Source: G963664935 sp963664935
GTDB lineage: Bacteria > Pseudomonadota > Gammaproteobacteria > Methylococcales > G963664935
NCBI GenBank assembly: GCA_963664935.2
Contig: CAXXSE010000006.1
Location: 372,001 to 436,000 of the forward strand
Length of the DNA stretch: 64,000 bases
Direction: 5' to 3'
Under the pieces are notes generated by a model, which searched no databases, was not told the origin of the DNA, and saw only the letters and a program-made list of their open reading frames with translations. A program made the translations under genes and the position numbers. Below, one piece after another: positions 18,651-27,537 of the stretch (positions are counted from its first letter, which is position 1; every line of letters begins with the position of its first letter).

Positions 18651-18685
18651 ACGAAACCGAAATCCATGCTGGACTGCAAATATAA
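18647..18685 (+). pseudogene. Remnant of an original hsdR start directly after hsdS
   Basis: ATG overlaps the hsdS TGA (ATGA) and begins a 12-codon frame MNETEIHAGLQI-stop. The real hsdR 2.3 kb downstream starts MNEAETRAELID, with similar nucleotides for about 30 bases. This suggests that hsdR formerly followed hsdS without a gap and was separated by an inserted cassette. Confidence 0.45.
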
Positions 18686-18737
18686 AGGGTCGTGGATTCC
18701 GAAAATTCGTGCTTTCGATTTGTGCTTTTTTTTTATG

Positions 18738-18872
18738 GAATTTTCTTGATCGGTTTTTGATTATGGCGCCGGTTTGGTTTTCGTGTCTAATCCTAAATGC
18801 CTAATAAACAATAGCCTATATTAATTTAGTTCAATGTATTTTCTTGATTAGGTTTTGATTTGAGGCCGATTT
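18738..18872. repeat. Two ~38-base imperfect direct repeats upstream of a toxin-antitoxin pair
   Basis: ATTTTCTTGATCGG(T)TTTTGATT at 18738-18775 recurs as ATTTTCTTGATTAGGTTTTGATT at 18835-18872, each followed by a GG(C)GCCGGTTT / GAGGCCGATTT block. They lie 115-250 bases before the HTH/ImmA gene and could be operators for autoregulation. This is inference from position. Confidence 0.4.
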
Positions 18873-18986
18873 TCAGTATCTATCATATCTTTGTAAAATC
18901 AATTTTGACGAAATTTAGCAAGGGCTTTGTTTTTCAAGCCTACATGGGCCTGTTTATGAACAAAACTAGCTGTTAATATAAATTTT

Positions 18987-20141
18987 ATGGAAGAGGCGCA
19001 CGCAATTAATCCTGAACGAATCGCCTGGTGCTGTCGCACGCAGGGGCTGACGATTGATGATTCGTCTAGAGAAATAAAAATTGCTCTGACGACATTGAGG
19101 CGTGCAATGCAGGGTGAAGATGTCCTAAGTATCAACCAGCTACGCAAGATTGCCCATTACTTCAACCGGAGTCTCCTTTTCTTTTTCGAGCAGGGCGAAG
19201 TGAATGAATCAATCCTTCATTCGCCGCAGTTTCGAACGATCAGCAATCAAAAGCCTATTCTGTCTCCCAAGTTGACGGCTTTAATTGAACGCATGGAAAA
19301 GCAACGCCATGTCCATATCAGTCTGATGGAAGACCTGGGTGTTTCCGACGTACAAGCGTGGTTTCCATCCGGGCTTGAACTTGCAAATGACAATATAAAA
19401 ACCACAGCGGCGGATGTCCGACAATGGCTGGGCTTGGAGGCTAAGAATACATTCCAGCAACTACGGCGGGCGGTCGAAGCGAAAAATATTTTGGTGTTCG
19501 TCAGTAACGGTTATAAAGGCCAATGGCAGATATCCAAAGAAAACCCGATAAGAGGTTTTTCTCTGTTTTTTCCCGATTTTCCGATTATTGCCATTAAAAA
19601 GCAAAGCACCGATGGCCCGCAGGCATTTACCTTAATGCATGAACTGGCGCATTTGCTGTTGCACAAAAATAGCTTTATCGATGAGGAAGATGATTTTCTG
19701 AGCTATCGGGGTAAAGAAAAGGATGCCAATGCATTTGCCGGGAATATTTTGGTGCCTGATGGATTTCTTCAGGAAATCGATCTCGCTGAGTTTCCTGAAA
19801 ATGTAGTCAGCACGTATGATGAGTTTTTCCGGAGTTTCCGCAAACGCTGGAGCGTTAGCACGGAAGTGATCCTCAGGCGTTTGGTCGACGAAGGTTTTAT
19901 CGAATCCCAATGTTATCAGGGATTCCGCGCGTGGAAACTAAACTTGCCGACCCCTGTTCAGTCGGGAGCTGTTAGGAATCGGTATAAAGAGCCAATTCAG
20001 ATTTTTGGCGGAACATTTGTGGCGACTGTATTGGATGCTTTGCATAGTAAGCATATTACTTTGGTGCGTGCCAGTAGCTATCTCGACAATATAAAGATCA
20101 CCGACCTGCGTAGATTGGAAGAAACGCATGTACACATTTGA
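18987..20141 (+). CDS. XRE-type regulator with ImmA/IrrE metallopeptidase domain (COG2856)
   Basis: This 384-residue protein has a helix-turn-helix region at about residues 10-60 (NPERIAWCCRTQGLTIDD...LRKIAHYF). A C-terminal ImmA/IrrE zinc-peptidase-like domain carries HELAHLLLH near residue 216 and EKDANAFAGNILVP about 30 residues later. Proteins of this build form toxin-antitoxin modules with DUF4411 PIN-like proteins, and such a gene follows here with a 14-base overlap. In this pairing the HTH-ImmA protein acts as the antitoxin/repressor. It is intact, although its partner carries a stop. The pair sits between hsdS and hsdR and appears inserted. Confidence 0.85.
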   Translation: MEEAHAINPERIAWCCRTQGLTIDDSSREIKIALTTLRRAMQGEDVLSINQLRKIAHYFNRSLLFFFEQGEVNESILHSPQFRTISNQKPILSPKLTALIERMEKQRHVHISLMEDLGVSDVQAWFPSGLELANDNIKTTAADVRQWLGLEAKNTFQQLRRAVEAKNILVFVSNGYKGQWQISKENPIRGFSLFFPDFPIIAIKKQSTDGPQAFTLMHELAHLLLHKNSFIDEEDDFLSYRGKEKDANAFAGNILVPDGFLQEIDLAEFPENVVSTYDEFFRSFRKRWSVSTEVILRRLVDEGFIESQCYQGFRAWKLNLPTPVQSGAVRNRYKEPIQIFGGTFVATVLDALHSKHITLVRASSYLDNIKITDLRRLEETHVHI

Positions 20142-20610
20142 CGCTTCTTCGGTAATACATGCATGGGATAATTATCCGATTGAACAATTTCCGCCCTTGT
20201 GGGATTGGTTTTACAGTCAGATTAATGATGAGCAGTTCAGCATTCCTGAGATCGCTATTTAAGAAGTTTCGAAAAAATCTCCGGAATGTGGCGATTGGCT
20301 GAGTCAGAAAAATATTAATATTCTCTCGCTATCTAATCCTATTCTGGAACGAGCCGTTTCGATCAAACGTTTACTCAATATTTCCGAGGATAATTATCAT
20401 CCAAAGGGCGTAGGTGAAAATGATTTGCTTATTATTGCAACTGCAAAAGAACTGAACCTGCAATTAATCTCTGATGAAGGTCGTCAATTTACCTTGCCGG
20501 ATACTCTGTCGAAATACAAAATACCGGCCGTATGCAATTTGCCCGAAGTAGGGGTAATTTGTATCCAGTTTATTGGTCTCATTAGGCTATCTGGGGTAGT
20601 TTTCCGCTAA
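20128..20610 (+). pseudogene. DUF4411 PIN-like toxin with one nonsense codon
   Basis: The frame encodes MYTFDASSVIHAWDNYPIEQ, then FPPLWDWFYSQI. It has a TAA at codon 45 (20260-20262), where family members read V/I-x-E-E-V. It then continues EVSKKSPECGDWL, NYHPKGVGENDLLIIATA and VSDEGRQ-like ISDEGRQFTLP, and ends LSGVVFR at the normal family length of 160 residues. The acidic residues of the PIN-type active site (FDASS, ENDLLII, SDEGR) remain. A single G-to-T change (GAA to TAA) accounts for the break. ATG lies inside the last codons of the HTH-ImmA gene. Confidence 0.85.
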
Positions 20611-20621
20611 TTGTAACTTAA

Positions 20622-20969
20622 CAACCACCGTCTAAAAGACGGAGGGTTAGTGTTACGGACTGAAAGTCCGGATATGGGTTAAAGACCCGTTCATAGGCCG
20701 TGCTCGTGCTCGTGCTCGTGAACGGAGTCAATCTCATTTTAGAGCATGAAAAATAGATGTTTACGAAGCCTCGATAGATTTTTGGTCATTGCATTCAATA
20801 TGGATGATGTTCTTTGCTTTTAGGCAAGAGGTGAGATTGCAGATTGCAGGGTTTCAACGCCTCGCAAGTGATGCTAAACCTCGTTAACGTGTACGTTCAC
20901 GAGCACGAGCACGAGCACGAAAAATCAAGAGCTAAAGCTAATCGCCTGAAAGGCGATGGTTTCAACCTT
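20622..20969. mobile_element. Non-coding IS200/IS605-like element upstream of hsdR
   Basis: The left part holds three short hairpins in a row (CCGTCTAAAAGACGG, CGGACTGAAAGTCCG, GGGTTAAAGACCC). The right part holds TCGCCTGAAAGGCGA followed by TGGTTTCAACCTTAAA. Such series of hairpins are typical of IS200/IS605 ends. No transposase or TnpB frame lies between. A 26-base perfect inverted repeat (20699-20724 and 20894-20919) made of GCTCGT hexamers encloses 169 bases in the middle. The right end abuts the hsdR ribosome site AAGGAGA. Confidence 0.6.
20699..20919. repeat. Perfect 26-bp inverted repeat with triple GCTCGT hexamer
   Basis: CG(TGCTCG)3TGAACG at 20699-20724 is mirrored exactly at 20894-20919. 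The arms are separated by 169 bases with no frame. The hexamer repetition inside perfect arms is unusual for this sequence. Confidence 0.75.
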
Positions 20970-20980
20970 AAAGGAGACTA

Positions 20981-23302
20981 ATGAACGAAGCCGAAACCCG
21001 CGCCGAACTTATCGACCCCGCCTTAAAAGAAGCAGGCTGGGGCGTGATAGAAGCCAGCCGGGTGCGGCGTGAGGTGATTACTTTAGGTCGGTTGCAAGGC
21101 TCGGGGAAGCGGACCAAACAGGATATTGCCGACTATGTTCTCACCTATCGCGGCCACAAACTCGGTGTAATCGAAGCCAAGAAGCGTAGTCTGCCCGATA
21201 CCGAAGGCGTGGGGCAGGCCAAGAAATACGCCAGGAAGATGTATATCCGCTATGCCTATTCGACCAATGGCGAGGGCATATATCAGATTGATATGGAAAC
21301 TGGAGCGGAAGGAAACATCACTCATTACCCCGCTCCGGAAGAGCTTTGGAATCTCACTTTTCCTGGACAAAATGAATGGCGCGACCGTTTCGGTGAAATC
21401 CCTTTTCCAGACAAGAGCGGAACTTGGCAAATTCGGTATTATCAAGAGATCGCCGTAAACCGTGTTCTGGAATCCATTATCGACAAGCGAACACGCATAT
21501 TGCTCACTTTGGCGACAGGAACTGGCAAGACGTCAATCGCATTTCAGATTGTCTGGAAGTTATTCCAATCAAGATGGAACCTAAGCGGCACCCCGAGCCG
21601 TCGGCCCAGGATTCTGTTTTTGGCGGATCGGAATAATCTTGCGACCCAGGCCTTCAATGATTTCGGTTCCTTCAATGCGTTTGCGGATGATGCCTTCGCG
21701 CGCGTCACGCCTGCTGACATTCGTAAGAAAGGCCGTGTGCCGAAGAATGGCAGCATCTTCTTCACCATCTTTCAGACCTTCATGAGCGGCACGGATACGG
21801 AAGGGCAAAGCACACCCTAGTTTGGTGACTATCCGCCGGATTTTTTCGATTTCATTGTCATTGATGAATGTCACCGGGGCGGGGCCAACGACGAAAGTAA
21901 TTGGCGCGGTATCCTCGAATATTTTTCGCCTGCCGTGCAATTGGGTTTGACCGCCACCCCCAAACGCCAAGGCAATGTCGATACTTATGCGTATTTTGGT
22001 GAGCCGGTCTATATCTATTCCCTCAAAGAAGGGGTCAACGACGGCTTTTTAACACCGTTCAAGGTCAAGCAGATCGCGACCACCCTGGATGATTATATTT
22101 ACACCTCAGATGACCAGTTGATCGAAGGGGAAATCGAGGAAGGCAAGCGCTATACCGAAGACGATTTCAACCGGATCATTGAGATCAAAGAGCGCGAGAA
22201 ATACCGCGTCAAGCTGTTCATGGAGGCGATCAATCAAAATGAGAAAACACTGGTGTTTTGCGCAACCCAGAATCATGCCTTGGCAGTGCGTGATCTTATC
22301 AACCAGATGAAGATGAGCCGTGAGCCGAATTATTGCGTGCGCGTCACAGCTAATGACGGCGAACTGGGCGAGCAATATTTACGTACTTTTTAGGACAATG
22401 AGAAAACCATCCCGACCATTCTGACCACTTCGCAAAAACTATCGACCGGCGTTGACGCCCGCAATGTGCGCAACATCGTATTGATGCGCCCGATTAATTC
22501 CATGATTGAATTCAAACAGATCATCGGACGCGGAACGCGGTTATTCGACGGCAAGGATTACTTCACAATCTACGATTTTGTGAAGGCCTATCACCATTTT
22601 TCTGATCCTGAATGGGATGGCGAGCCTGTTGAGCCTGAGCCGCCAACAGTTGGTGGAAATGGTAAGAATGATGGCAATGGTGAACCACCGGACCCACCCG
22701 AACCTCCCAAGAAAAAAATCAAGATCAAACTGGCTGACGGCAAGGAAAGAACCATCCGGCATATGAGCGCAACTTCATTTTGGGGTGTTGACGGCAATCC
22801 GATCTCGGCGGCGGAATTCCTCAATAACCTGTTTGGAGATTTGCCGGAATTTTTTAAGGACGAAGATGAGTTAAGGGCCATCTGGAGCCAGCCCGACACC
22901 CGAAAAGCCTTGTTAGAGAGCCTTTCCGAAAAAGGATATGGCGCTGAACAAATGGCGGAAATCAAACGAATGGTCGAAGCCGAAAAAAGCGATCTATTTG
23001 ACGTGTTGGCCTATATTGCTTTTGCGTTAAATCCCATAACGCGCGAAGAACGGGTTGCGGCATGCAAAGGCCGGATTTTCTCTCATTATGATTACAAACA
23101 ACAGAAGTTCCTGGATTTTGTCTTGTCACAGTATATACAAGAAGGTGTACAGGAACTCGATAAAACCAAGTTACCCAATCTCCTGGAACTGAAATACCAT
23201 GCCATCAGCGACGCTGCCGCCGAGCTTGGGAGTGTTGCTGTTATCCGCGATGTGTTTGTCGGATTTCAGCAATATTTGTATGAACGAAGAAATACCGAAT
23301 GA
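20981..23302 (+). pseudogene. hsdR: Type I restriction endonuclease subunit HsdR with two in-frame amber codons
   Basis: One phase encodes all of HsdR (773 residues): an N-terminal nuclease domain (DIADYVL..GVIEAKK, residues 48-67, a PD-(D/E)XK core), Walker A (LATGTGKTSIAFQ), the DECH box (FIVIDECHRGG), motif III (LGLTATPKR), motif VI (QIIGRGTRLF) and the EcoEI-type C-terminal domain (RVAACKGRIFSHYD). A TAG interrupts at 21818-21820 between STP and FGDYPPDFFDF, and another at 22391-22393 between LRTF and DNEKTIPTILTTSQKLSTG. Both fall inside conserved motor sequence. Translation past them is lossless, so each is a point mutation. DNA cleavage by this system should be abolished. Confidence 0.9.
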
Positions 23303-23422
23303 AGGTTACGGTTTTAATGTCCAGCTGGTTTTCGTGGTCAGTCTGGCCAGTGCGATTCGTAGCAATGATTGATTTCAATATACGGATTTGAGAGCTAAAA
23401 AGACCGCTATCCGTGGATAAAT

Positions 23423-23911
23423 CTATTCGCCCAAATTTGCCAATACTTGGTTAATTACAGCTGCGGTTATGCGAAAATCAGACGCATGCAAGACCTCGAA
23501 TATCTCCCGAGCCGACGCAATCAACCCCTGTTTTTTTGCCAAGCCGATAATCGCCGCAGTACCGATAATACGTAGCCCTTTTTCCCGCGCAACAGCGCGG
23601 CCCGCACGCTCGTCCAGAATCAACAAAGCGTGTTCACCCTGACTCAAGCCCAGATTGATGCAGTCCGTTTCGCCCGCATCCAGATCGATATCGAGCCTTG
23701 GTTCTATCGGCTCGGACCACACTTTCAACCAGCTTTGGGCGATGGCATGGCCGATGACATCCTCGCCACGAGCAGCTTTGCCCGGCAACACTTCGTGCTT
23801 TACGGATTCAGGCATATAAACCATATCGAAAAGTTCGGGTAGCCATACTAAACCGTCTATTAACGCCAGTCCGATCACGGGGCTGGAATCAATGATTACA
23901 AAACGCGGCAC
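23423..23911 (-). CDS. DUF3368 PIN-like toxin
   Basis: The 162-residue protein begins FVIIDSSPVIGLALI, the DUF3368 start with its first acidic residue. It continues IDLDAGETDCINLGL (second acidic cluster) and ALLILDERAGRAVA, GLRIIGTAAIIGLAKKQG, the conserved C-terminal half. This family is a PIN-fold nuclease-like toxin usually paired with a UPF0175 antitoxin, which lies 6 bases upstream here. The length is normal and no lesion is seen. Both genes point away from hsdR. Confidence 0.85.
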   Translation of the reverse strand: MPRFVIIDSSPVIGLALIDGLVWLPELFDMVYMPESVKHEVLPGKAARGEDVIGHAIAQSWLKVWSEPIEPRLDIDLDAGETDCINLGLSQGEHALLILDERAGRAVAREKGLRIIGTAAIIGLAKKQGLIASAREIFEVLHASDFRITAAVINQVLANLGE

Positions 23912-23917
23912 GCTTTT

Positions 23918-24262
23918 TTAGCCTTCCTCCAACCATTGATCCAGCGTGTCCATATCCTGTTGTACTTCCTCAGCGGTTTGATTGATGATCGGGATACCCA
24001 AACGGGACATATGCGCAATGAAATCGACCAACGCCATGTCCGCAAGCTTGGCGGAGCGGGAAAGCGATAATTCACCATCTTTGAACAACGCGGTCGCGAG
24101 CGCCGTGCGTACACCCGGCATATCGACGACTTTGGAGGACTTAAGCCCGATCAGCAATGCATCCGGTTCGTTTCTGTTCATAACCAGCACCAGGTCTTCA
24201 CGTGCCTTACGCAACGCTTCACTGGGATTATTCTTTAACCCACTGACGTTCACTGTTTTCAT
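23918..24262 (-). CDS. UPF0175-type antitoxin with Phd-like N-terminus
   Basis: The 114-residue protein starts MKTVNVSGLKNNPSEALRKA, then DLVLVMNRNEPDALLIGL, which is like the DNA-binding part of Phd/YefM antitoxins. Its C-terminal half (ALATALFKDGELSLSRSAKLADMALVDF..LGIPIINQTAEEV) is typical UPF0175. It lies directly before the DUF3368 gene as the first gene of the pair and is expected to neutralise the toxin and repress the operon. Confidence 0.85.
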   Translation of the reverse strand: MKTVNVSGLKNNPSEALRKAREDLVLVMNRNEPDALLIGLKSSKVVDMPGVRTALATALFKDGELSLSRSAKLADMALVDFIAHMSRLGIPIINQTAEEVQQDMDTLDQWLEEG

Positions 24263-24370
24263 GGCTATATATTATAGGAATGACACATAGGAATATTATA
24301 TAGGCTGTTCGTTCGTAAACCAACATTAAAATGTTTGAATAACAACCAAAACCTTTTAATGAAAACAATT

Positions 24371-24429
24371 ATTCCTCCATCCAACGACCAACCCTTCGTT
24401 AAATGATTGGGGCCGTTGGATGGAGGAAT
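24371..24429 (-). terminator. Strong hairpin, probable dinB terminator
   Basis: ATTCCTCCATCCAACG and its exact inverse form a 16-bp stem with a ~27-base loop. On the minus strand it is followed by AATTGTTTTC, so it could end transcription of dinB. The T-run is weak and the loop long, so confidence is moderate. Confidence 0.5.
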
Positions 24430-24575
24430 TGGTCAAATACCTATAACGAAACGAATCATGATGACATGACGGATTGTATTGAGATTGAATGTTGGGGTTT
24501 GAGCTTCACCCCACAACCTACGATTGGTTTGCGTGATCAACGTACTTTATCCCCACGTTGGGAATATTGGATTAG

Positions 24576-25673
24576 CTACGGTTCGGGACCTTCATCACAC
24601 TCAAAAAGATCCATTTGCCGTTCACCATTCGAATCGAAAACCGATAAACCCGATAGGCAAACGCCAAGTAATCGTACTTTGCGTTTTCCCGCGTCGGATT
24701 TTAAGAGCAAATCCTTGACCATAATGGACAAATGTTCCCGTTGGATCGTGGAATGATCGAGTGTTTTCCGCCGAGTAATCTGCTCGAAATCATCGAATTT
24801 GACTTTAACCGTGAGTGTTCGGGCAGTGAGGCGGTTTTGATTTAATTTCCGCCACACGGTTTGGGCTAGCTGGTTGAGCGTGTCAATCATGGCGTCGAAA
24901 TCCCCAATATCTTTTTGAAAAGTGGTTTCGGTTCCCAATGATTTTCGTTGGCGCTGGCCCACCACCGGTCTGTCGTCAATGCCGCGAGCAACGTAGTAAT
25001 AGTATTCTCCGGACTTGCTGAAATTCTCCTGTAACATCTGAATCGAACAGTTTTTCAGATCCTTACCGGTTTCAATCCCCAAATTCCTCATTTTTCGTTC
25101 AGTAGCATTTCCAATACCATGAAACCGGCCAATTGGAAGTTGTTCCACATAAGCCGGTCCTTGATCCGGAGTAATCAAAAACAGTCCATCGGGTTTGTTG
25201 ACATCGGAAGCTAACTTGGCGAGAAATTTGTTGTAGGAAACCCCCGCGGATGCGGTTAATTCGGTTTTTTCAAAAATGCGGCGTTTGATCGCTTGGGCGA
25301 TCCGAGTGGCCGAACCTTGGTAATCGGAACTGCCGGTTACGTCGAGATAAGCCTCATCCAGCGAAAGCGGTTCAACTTTATCGCTAAACTGGTGAAATAC
25401 ATCACGGATTTGCTTGGAAGCTTCGCGGTAGGCTTCAAATCGTGGGCGCACGAATATCGCGTGGGGGCACCGGCGATAGGCTTGAGAGGCGGGCATTGCC
25501 GAATGGATACCGTATTCTCGGGCTTCATAACTGCAGGTTGAGACGACACCCCGTGCGTTAGGGTCGCCTCCAACCACAATAGGCTGATTTCGGTACTTGG
25601 GTGTATCGCGTTGCTCCACCGCGGCGAAAAAAGCATCCATATCGATGTGTATTATCTTTCTGTTATTCTCCAT
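24576..25673 (-). CDS. dinB: DNA polymerase IV (Y-family)
   Basis: DinB copies past DNA lesions with low fidelity. Catalytic motifs are present: HIDMDAFFAAVEQ near the N-terminus and SLDEAYLDVT near residue 100, which supply the metal-binding Asp/Asp/Glu. Next come ASAGVSYNKFLAKLASDVNKPDG, the thumb helix-hairpin-helix (IGRFHGIGNATERKMRNLGI) and the little finger (KSLGTETTFQKDI). The C-terminal QMDLFE is a beta-clamp-binding peptide. I place the start at ATG 25673 (365 residues); a TTG eight codons upstream is possible. It is monocistronic and no LexA-type operator was recognised upstream. Confidence 0.95.
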   Translation of the reverse strand: MENNRKIIHIDMDAFFAAVEQRDTPKYRNQPIVVGGDPNARGVVSTCSYEAREYGIHSAMPASQAYRRCPHAIFVRPRFEAYREASKQIRDVFHQFSDKVEPLSLDEAYLDVTGSSDYQGSATRIAQAIKRRIFEKTELTASAGVSYNKFLAKLASDVNKPDGLFLITPDQGPAYVEQLPIGRFHGIGNATERKMRNLGIETGKDLKNCSIQMLQENFSKSGEYYYYVARGIDDRPVVGQRQRKSLGTETTFQKDIGDFDAMIDTLNQLAQTVWRKLNQNRLTARTLTVKVKFDDFEQITRRKTLDHSTIQREHLSIMVKDLLLKSDAGKRKVRLLGVCLSGLSVFDSNGERQMDLFECDEGPEP

Positions 25674-25836
25674 AGATTCCAACACGAAGACGGTCAATGC
25701 GGAAATTCCAACCCATTTGTTAGATGATGATTATACCCCGCGAACTACTATTTCCGGCCAGTGATGCCTGAAACATGGCTTTTCCCCGAACCCGATCTCG
25801 TGTACAGTTACTCACCCGCAAGAATAGTGAGAAAGA

Positions 25837-27537
25837 ATGAAATCTAAAAGTGTGTTGATCATCTTATTATCCATGGCAATTTTGGTATGGATCGTGACTT
25901 TGATTTTTCCGCTCCTCGATGGCCGGGGTGGAATAGATGCGCCGTCAACTGTAAAAGTTCTTCCTAAGAATTCGACTGAAAATTCCGAAACGGATCAAGT
26001 GGAGAAACTCTGTGGATCAATGCGCGAGGAATGGCGTACTGAAAAAGAAATAGACGGTGTCGACATCAACGAGTCTTCTCGCTGCAACCCTGATAATCCA
26101 TGGGCGATCGCGGCTTTCGTCAAAGGAACCAACAATGTCTCGATGCGAACTTTGATGAATACACGGCTGGCCAGCGATGCGGTACTCAAAAATAATGATA
26201 AGGATGGCGACGGAGACCCGGATGAAATCCATATTACTCTGGAAGTAGCCGAATTGAATGGCAGTTCTCCGGACGGAGATTTTGTACTGCCAACCTACAA
26301 TATCGCGCCGGGGATTCAGCCAGGATTATGGGTTTTTGCACCCAAGACCCGTGGAATGGCAATGATCGATGTTTTTTCGACGGAGGCCATTGGCGATCTG
26401 CGAGCGCCCTCGCCTGTGATTCGGGTGGAACAAGGCGACACCATCAAAATCACCCTGGAAAATACCCATTATCTACCCCATACAATCCATCTTCACGGCG
26501 TCGACCACCCTTACCTGGACCCTAAGGGGAAGGGAAACGATGGTGTCCCTTTCGTTGATGGGTCTCCAGTATTACCGGGGGAAAGCAAAACCTATTGGAT
26601 CAAGCCGCGGCAAACCGGGACGATGTTTTACCACTGCCATGTGCAGACCGATAAACATCTGATGATGGGACTCCAAGGCATGTTTGTTGTCGAGGAAAAT
26701 CGGCCGAATAACTGGTTGCAAACTTTTAACGTCGGAGCGGGTTATGTCAGGCATTCGTCGGTTGCGGTAAAAGAGTCCTACGACCAGGAATACGATCTGC
26801 ATTATCAAAGCATCGATAAGGAGTTGAATTCAATCGTTCAACGTTTCAATGATCCCAGGCTGATCGCTCGGGAGATGAATCGGGTCTACGACATGACCGA
26901 TGCTTCTAACGATTATTTTTTGTTAAACGGGCACTCATTTCCTTATACGTTACGTGATTCCATCATTACCGTGAAGCCGGATGAAAAAATAAAAATGCGG
27001 ATTGTCAATGGGCAGGACGAGGTGCTATCGCTGCATACCCACGGGCATAAAGCGACGATTACCCATTATGACGGCGTTAAACAACCCGAAGCGAACCGCA
27101 TCACGCGTGACGTGTACACATTAAGCCCCGCCCAACGAATCGATTTACAACTGGACACGGTAAATGATGGACTACACAGCTACGGCCCTGGCGTTTGGCT
27201 TTTCCACAATCACGCTGAAAAGGGTATCAGCACCGATGGCCGGGGACCCGGTGGTGATATCTCTATGATTGTGTATCAATCTTTTCTAAAGGAAGATGGC
27301 ATGCCAATGCTTCAAGGGTCCGATATTACACGTTTTCTGAATCCAGAATTCTATGCGGGCAAGGTACCGATATGGGGCCAGTCTTCCGAACCGGAATTGC
27401 TGGGAGAACCAGCGCCCATGATAGTGGAGGTTTTACCAACCGTTGCATTGGGGTTGATTCTGGGATTGCTGTTGGGCTTAGTGATATGGCTATTCCTAAT
27501 AGTTTCGAACAGTCGTGGGAGGAAGGCCCATGAGTAG
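25837..27537 (+). CDS. Membrane-anchored multicopper oxidase
   Basis: The 566-residue protein has a transmembrane segment at each end (about residues 6-24 and 536-556) and a periplasmic body. Copper-site motifs are TIHLHGVDHPYLD, GTMFYHCHVQTDKHLMMG, SLHTHGHKATITHYDG and WLFHNHAEKGIS, which together supply type 1 and trinuclear-type ligands. Compared with laccases, the HCH cysteine lies in the N-terminal part, as in two-domain or nitrite-reductase-like arrangements. A long N-terminal insert with a DKDGDGDPDEIH motif could bind calcium. The end overlaps the next gene by 8 bases, giving a two-gene operon with a cupredoxin. Its substrate is unknown; electron transfer between the two is an inference. 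Confidence 0.8.
   Translation: MKSKSVLIILLSMAILVWIVTLIFPLLDGRGGIDAPSTVKVLPKNSTENSETDQVEKLCGSMREEWRTEKEIDGVDINESSRCNPDNPWAIAAFVKGTNNVSMRTLMNTRLASDAVLKNNDKDGDGDPDEIHITLEVAELNGSSPDGDFVLPTYNIAPGIQPGLWVFAPKTRGMAMIDVFSTEAIGDLRAPSPVIRVEQGDTIKITLENTHYLPHTIHLHGVDHPYLDPKGKGNDGVPFVDGSPVLPGESKTYWIKPRQTGTMFYHCHVQTDKHLMMGLQGMFVVEENRPNNWLQTFNVGAGYVRHSSVAVKESYDQEYDLHYQSIDKELNSIVQRFNDPRLIAREMNRVYDMTDASNDYFLLNGHSFPYTLRDSIITVKPDEKIKMRIVNGQDEVLSLHTHGHKATITHYDGVKQPEANRITRDVYTLSPAQRIDLQLDTVNDGLHSYGPGVWLFHNHAEKGISTDGRGPGGDISMIVYQSFLKEDGMPMLQGSDITRFLNPEFYAGKVPIWGQSSEPELLGEPAPMIVEVLPTVALGLILGLLLGLVIWLFLIVSNSRGRKAHE

Noticed and set aside
20699..20919. GCTCGT repetition considered as a CRISPR-like array
   Set aside because: The units are contiguous hexamers in two inverted blocks; there are no unique spacers and no cas genes.
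24371..24429. Perfect hairpin as a transposon end
   Set aside because: There is no second copy or partner in the window, and its position after dinB fits a terminator better.
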